Positions 58,637 to 64,000 of a stretch of 64,000 nt of DNA are shown piece by piece (the stretch's first letter is position 1; each line of letters starts with the position of its first letter). The position numbers were made by a program, and so were the translations under genes. The stretch is from assembly GCA_028752905.1 (NCBI GenBank), contig JAQNBH010000010.1, forward strand, positions 24,364,244 to 24,428,243. The letters run 5' to 3'. Under the pieces are notes generated by a model. The model saw only the letters and a program-made list of their open reading frames with translations. It did not search any database and was not told the origin of the DNA. The DNA is from Cladorhizidae sp. MBARI D1340-BT2. Its lineage: Eukaryota > Porifera > Demospongiae > Poecilosclerida > Cladorhizidae.

Positions 58637-60520
58637 TAGCTATAGAGAAATAAAAAGCAGATTCATCCTTTTGACCAAAAAGTTCATTTAATGAACTACT
58701 AAGTAGCACCCATCTAGGACTCCTGTTAGCTATATCTTTGTGAACATACAACAGTATCAAAGCGTTCAGTCTTTCTTCGCCCATTGTTGAGCGTAGAGGA
58801 GATCTGATGAATTTTATTGATGAATTACTTAGCTCAACTGAAGTACTGGTCACAGGAATCAAATGTAGTACACACAAAATAGCTGGAATGTTAGGATATA
58901 GTCGCTAATTCATTTCTTCTAAAGTATCTTGAATTGTATCAGGTTTCTCCTCATTGTCCTAACAAAGCCTTCCTCCATAGCTGGATTTCTTGTGCTAGAC
59001 ACTGGATGCTAGGTAAGTCTTCTTCAAAATAGTCTGCCATTTTGTCAACACTATTATCAGTTAGTTGTAATAAGTTACTAGGAACTCTGTTCTGCAACTT
59101 TATTGCAGTGACAAAATTGAGATGATAATTCAGATATCATGTTATCAAGATAAAGGAACAAAAATAGCTAGCCTCCAGTACACATATGAAGTTTCACCAC
59201 TAACATTATTTTGCATGGCTTGTTTGGCACATCTATGAGGCACAGAAATTTGAATATTTGCTACTTCAGCCATTGTAAGTACACTCGCATACATTTTTTA
59301 AAGTGACTTCTCGGGTTCTTTTGAATAAATCCAAAACACCTTGAATCTGCTGGTATGCTGCAATAATATCCATACATACTGGTTACCTGAAGTACAGTCA
59401 CTAGTGATGATGTAAAACCAAAAACATATCTGGCCCATTGAAAGGAAGCAATGAATGATGATGTAGTTAGCTGACATAGGAGACAATTTGCTTCAGTTAC
59501 TGTTGTGCTATCCCACCTGATGTCAGAATCCTGTCTTGAACGAATGTCCTCTAGGCATTTGAGCAAAAGGCTCATACATTATCTGAAAATCAAACTAAGA
59601 TGTGTGTCTTTTGACCCAGCGAGTTGTACAAAGCAACTTAACTTGCTTGATTGGAATAAATTCTCAGTTCTGATTGAGTTGTATTTCTCTATATGCTTCT
59701 CTAAATATCTTTGCCTTTTTGGTGAGTAATTAAAAAATATTCCTAGCTGAGTGATTGTAGTTAGTATGCAGTGTATTTCTGGCATTGATGATGCTTTTGA
59801 GAGAGCTAGATTAAGATCATGGCTACAACAATGGAAGTAAGGAGCAAATTTCATGAAATTTGCTGCCCAACCATTTACCATATTCCCAGCACCATCATAA
59901 GTTTGTGCTCAGCAGTTTTCAAGCTTCAAGTTCTGATGTCTGAGAACTTTAATTATTTCAGAGCACAATGCTTCTCCAGTAATTCGTTCACTAGCTACGT
60001 ACTCGATTAATCTTTCAACTGTGGTGGTACCTACAGTGTAACGTATATAGGACAATCCCAAGTTGCTCCCAGTTTGATTTGTCGGTTACCTCATCAGCTT
60101 CAATTCCATATAAGGATCTATTTTCCTGATTTTCATTTCTTTTGTGATCTAATTATGCATAAAATCCTTAATGCAAAACAGAAATTCATTTTGTGCTGTC
60201 TTTGAAACATACTTGGCATTGCGTGCACTTGTTTCTAAGTGTTCCTTTAAATCAGTATCTCCAGCATCTACACGAAAGTTGATTAGAGATAGTAGATTCC
60301 CTAGATTCAAAGAAGCCTCCTCTTCCATGTGACCACATAATGCAATTTCTTGTTTCCCACAAAATAAAACACTTAATTATTAATCCCAGAATTTTCCGAT
60401 TTTTTTCAATTCTTTTTGCAGTTTGCTCAGATATCGAGTAAGCAATCCGGGTCGATGGGTTTTCAGATGTTTGAATAAATGCATTAAGGCAAGCTTCCGA
60501 CATTTTGTTGGACTCAAGTC
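58629..60520 (-). pseudogene. hAT transposase, P52rIPK-like, degenerate
   Basis: The minus strand, 5' to 3', has NRKILGLIIKCF followed by CGKQEIALCGH-type sequence (60.3-60.45 kb), GWAANFMKFAPYFHCCSHDL then NLALSKASSMPEI (59.8 kb), FFNYSPKRQRYLEKHIEKYN, the SDIRWDSTTVTEAN segment, TTSSFIASFQWARYVFGFTS, and the C-terminal dimerisation signature LRSTMGEERLNALILLYVHK (58.75 kb). This order matches the hAT family that gave rise to vertebrate P52rIPK/THAP0. Multiple shifts and stops mean it is not functional. Confidence 0.8.
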
Positions 60521-61276
60521 AAGAGTGTGATCGCAAATCGCTTCGGGCATCTTTCCAATTTTGGTAAGCTTAGGTTATCAACGATGATCCGTTTTGCCCA
60601 TGTGTACAGGTTTGACAGGAAAAAGCACTCATGATATATAGGCAGTAAATTCCATCCTCCTTAGTGGATTAAGAAATAAATGGGTATATTTTAAACTATT
60701 AATGCTGGCAATACGGCTTCTTAATACCCATAGAACTGTTTTTGTCCTTATAAACTTTATCTCGAAATTTGAAAGTTTTGTCAGGAGATCTCTCTTTGAG
60801 TAGCACGAGTTTAGTTCTTTTCTGGTAAGGTAGGACCTTCCAGGTAGTCACTGATATCAATAGGACCCTCAGGATCTAACCTCACAGTAAGAACTGTATT
60901 GCATGTATATACCTCCAACTGGGTCTGGGTTGTGATTTGCTGAAGGGTCATCATCAGGTCTCCATCTTTTCTCAGCAACCTCTCCAGTGGTAGGAACAAA
61001 GAAATCAGTAATAAGTCTTCTTTTCATATTGCACTCAGAAAGTCAAGAGTAAGAAACTGAATGACAGCCAGCTGTCCATGTCACACACATTGCAGCTGTC
61101 AACTCATCAATGCATAGTTTGAGTTTGTTAGTTGATTTTACAAGCACAATCAGTATGATCAAGCACTAATATACCTGTAGTAAGCTATAGTGACAGAATG
61201 GTATTAGCTTTGATCATTTATAACACATTTTAGGGGGTGCCTGAGCCCCCTGGGCCTTTTCCTGTATCCGCCCATG

Positions 61277-62640
61277 AAGGCAACATAATTATTTCATTGA
61301 ACATCAACACAAGAACTTCTAGTGGCTACATCTATTACTACTACTACTGTCCTTCGAGGTTGATGAGTTTCTAGCTGCTCATGAAATATAGATGCAAGAC
61401 ACTTCCAGTCTCTTCTCCAGTCTTCTAGAACCTGTTAGCTACTTCACAGGTAACTCCTCTTTATAAAGATAAAATTGTTTCTGATAGTTCAATTAGAGCA
61501 TCTTCAAACAATTACATCTGATTTTGGAGGACACAAGCTAGACTAAGAAAGAGCTAGACTCACTGATCAGACAAAGATGGAGCTAGCAATGTCATCCAAA
61601 GCATATGCTAACAACTGACTATAAAATTTTTCAAAATATAGTTGGACATCCTTCATCAGTGTAAATCTCTGTTTAGTCAAAGATGAGAGCATTCTTTGAG
61701 ATAGGCATGCTGCTGGGTGAGAGTAGGCTACTTCTTCTTTCAAGAGGCAAACTAGCTCCTTCTCTGCTTTTACACATATAAGTGTTATGCAAATCATTTG
61801 TATGATTTTGGTAGAAGTATCGATTGGTGTTGATACGTGGTTAAGTGGGAACAAGTCTGCATACATGGATGGTCTAATATAATCTTTCGCATTCACTGTA
61901 AGCCCTGATTTATATATAAAAATATAGCTAGTGCCGTGTGCTTCATAATGGTATTTCTGTTTTGTAATTTGTTTCTCCCTACTTTTTTCTTCGTGATTAT
62001 AGGTTCTGCAAGTGCAGACCGTATGCCGTAATACACACATATATATTCCCTGTTGCTGTTTTTCTTGCAGTTTTTGCAGAAGTGGCATTAAACATGCAGA
62101 GTTTTTTCTTCTTCTCTGTGTGCTAAAATTTGGTATGTTATAGAAGTGTATCTTTTTCAGTATGTGAACCAGGTACATGAAAACACTACAGACATACTAA
62201 AATAATGTCTTGATGAATATATATATATACATGAGAGCATTACACACTTCAAGTAAACAATACCCTGTCAAGCGGCATTGAGTGCATGGAAACAACAGGC
62301 TCAAAAGGGCCTGTGTTTCTTCGGTTGATATCAACTTTTCTTATTGTAGGACTACCCATAATAGCTGGTTTGAATATTTGCCCAAGATTTGTATTGATGT
62401 TTCTTCCAGTCTCTCAAGGATACAATTCATATCTGTTGCAGGTGAGTGCAGCATGATATAGTTAAATAGCCAGGTTTCCATGAGTCTGGAGCTTCTGCAG
62501 TAAAATTACTGTGATGCTGCAAATGAACCTGTGTATATAGCATTGTACTATGGTATCTGCCAGCATAAATGTCCCAAATAAAATTGTTATCATTTTTGTT
62601 GCTGTAACCAGCACTGGGAAGTGACTATCAGAGGATTCAG
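61277..62640 (-). other. Unassigned sequence with a 203-residue open frame
   Basis: The longest frame (61567-62178, minus) codes for about 203 residues, Cys- and Lys-rich, with one more ordered part, AKEDY-like in no known way: SLTKQRFTLMKDVQLYFEKF then YSQLLAYALDDI. I recognise no family. It could be a rotted transposon gene or chance. Nothing else is supported here. Confidence 0.3.
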
Positions 62641-64000
62641 GCCCTTTGTAGGGGAACAGCAGAAAATACCCACACCAAATCCAAGCAGAAGCATCAAAGG
62701 AAGCTGGAGACACTTTTTGAGAGAAGGAGATCGAGAGAAGTCAAGTTTCAACCCTAAGACTCGAACAGATGGGTTGTAAATCTGACGGAAAAGAATCTTC
62801 CTCCAGCTCAGGAAGAAATGCTTGCTTTTGGTCTTAACTTTGTCCCTGCTTCAAAGTGTCTACCTTTGATGGATGCCATAGCTTCAGTGGAAGAGATGGC
62901 CAGTTAGCTGGAGGATAACAAGGCGCATGAGATTCGAAGAATATGTGGAATTTTTAGAGCAAGAATACCGAAGGACACCCTGAGTAAGGAACAGAGAAAG
63001 GCCCTTGGAGAACTTGGGAAGATGGAAGAGCTCGTAATTTTACCAGCAGACAAAGGGAAGACAACAATTCTGATGACAAAGGAAAGGTACATTTCAAAGC
63101 TGATGGGAATGCTGGAAACCAAAACGTATGGAATACTGAAGAAGGATCCTCTACCAAGGCACAGGAAAGCAAGGTGAATCGTGTGTTAAAGAATAATAAT
63201 GGAGAAGACGGGAGAAATAACGACTGTAGAATTAGGGCCACTGGAAGTAGACCAGCACTGATTTATAGGCTCACTAAGATACATAAACCTGAGGCCTTAA
63301 GGCATATATTGCGTCTTGTATATGTGCACCATCGTATAATCTTTCCAAGTTCGTAGCATATTTGATATCACCTCTAGCTGGAAATACAAGTACATATGTC
63401 AAGGATTCTGGGCAATTTATCAAGCATATTCAAGATGAAAGTTTGGCACAGGATGAATGTCTTGTCAGGTTTGATCTTCTCTTTTTACCAATGTTCCCAT
63501 AGATGAGGCTATGGAAGTAATTTTTGAAATGTTGATGAAAGATGAGAGCTTGAGTGAGAGACTACACTAGGTGCTGACAGGATTTCTGAACTGTTGGAAA
63601 TGTTCCTGAAATCCACCTACTTCAGGTATCAAGAAAAATACTATGAGCAGAAAGAGGGTGCAGCAATGGGCTCTCCAGTATCTGCAGTGGTAGCCAGACT
63701 TTATATGGTTCTTTGAGGAATTGGCACTCACAACTGCCCCACTGAAGCCAAGGGGATATGTGGATGATACCTTCTGCATTGTGAAGAAGGGCTGTGAGCA
63801 GGGAGGGATGTGAGCAGGAGTTTTCGGACCATCTGAACAACATCAGGCCATCCATAAAGTTTACTATGGAGCTTGAAGTGGCTGGATCATTGCCCTTTCT
63901 GGACTGCCATCTATACAGGAAGGAAGATGGAAGTCTAACTGCAACAGTCTACAGAAAATCCATGCATACCAACTGGTACCTTGATTATAGATCACATCAT
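62641..64000 (+). pseudogene. Penelope-like element reverse transcriptase, runs off the window
   Basis: Plus-strand pieces in order: MEELVILPADKGKTTILMTK (63.03 kb), ALIYRLTKIHKP (63.26 kb), SLFTNVPIDEAMEVIFEML (63.48 kb), KEGAAMGSPVSAVVARLY (63.65 kb), GYVDDTFCIVKKG (63.75 kb), the catalytic YVDD, and SLPFLDCHLYRKEDGSL (63.9 kb). PADKG before the RT and the TxxYVDDTF/FLD pattern are characteristic of Penelope-like elements. Frameshifts and stops are frequent. A GIY-YIG endonuclease would be expected beyond 64000. Confidence 0.88.

Larger units (their letters stand above)
57853..61276 (-). mobile_element. hAT element with candidate terminal repeats
   Basis: The left end CAAGGTCGGATCCAGGAA and the reverse complement of the right end, CATGGGCGGATACAGGAAAA, match at most positions, and G/C-run sequence lies just inside both. 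CAGGGG-type ends with GGATCCAGG occur in animal hAT elements (from memory). A hAT transposase pseudogene lies between them. I could not find an 8-bp target duplication, so the borders are tentative. Confidence 0.5.

Noticed and set aside
60811..60999. Minus-strand frame with VRLDPEGPIDISDYLEG
   Set aside because: It looks somewhat protein-like, but it is short, lies within the presumed hAT borders, and I recognise no family.

Overview
The window looks like AT-rich nuclear DNA of an early-branching animal. A demosponge resembling Amphimedon is my best guess, based on base composition, very short introns and the mix of mobile elements; no marker gene proves it. I see no bacterial operons, rRNA genes or CRISPR.

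Region 1 (1-43.6 kb, + strand) is best read as the 3' part of one large gene for a type I membrane protein. Its ectodomain is a Ser/Thr/Pro/Glu-rich, mucin-like stalk built from tiny phase-1 exons of 30, 42 and 72 nt, all of lengths divisible by three. The stalk holds (a) 1.24-kb tandem units at 1-4.26 kb and 21.1-22.4 kb, each with one 72-nt exon; (b) a young array at 4.26-21.1 kb with 52 micro-exons (653 codons), including three near-identical 1,921-bp higher-order repeats; and (c) an old, decayed exon array at 26.2-30.9 kb where intact exons sit among dead ones. After the stalk come three exons of a SEA-like/ferredoxin-like membrane-proximal module (31.9, 32.6, 37.2 kb), a transmembrane exon (42.8 kb) and the cytoplasmic-tail exon with the stop codon (43.24-43.60 kb). 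The 5' end lies upstream of the window.

The introns have collected DNA transposons: piggyBac-like TTAA elements (693-1592, 23863-26167 and older relics), a separate TTAA family with GGG ends (16317-17232 and a nested copy near 23.9-24.9 kb), a TIR element at 32873-33422, a degenerate Ty3/gypsy pol at 34.8-37.0 kb, a pogo/Tigger-like fragment at 40.2 kb and a 48-bp minisatellite at 41.2 kb.

Region 2 (43.9-64 kb) is a nested mobile-element graveyard, mostly minus strand. It holds at least three Ty3/gypsy pieces with integrase before reverse transcriptase (Gmr1-like order), one with a SCAN-like capsid; a direct LTR pair (46.0 and 53.06 kb); a solo LTR with a perfect 5-bp target duplication inside an integrase; a ZMYM1-like hAT; a LINE endonuclease domain; a second, P52rIPK-like hAT with candidate ends and a nested TA-flanked MITE; and at the right edge a plus-strand Penelope-like reverse transcriptase running out of the window.

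The strongest candidates for something undescribed are the recently amplified micro-exon array that encodes a length-changing stalk, and transposon insertions whose empty target sites survive in neighbouring repeat copies.
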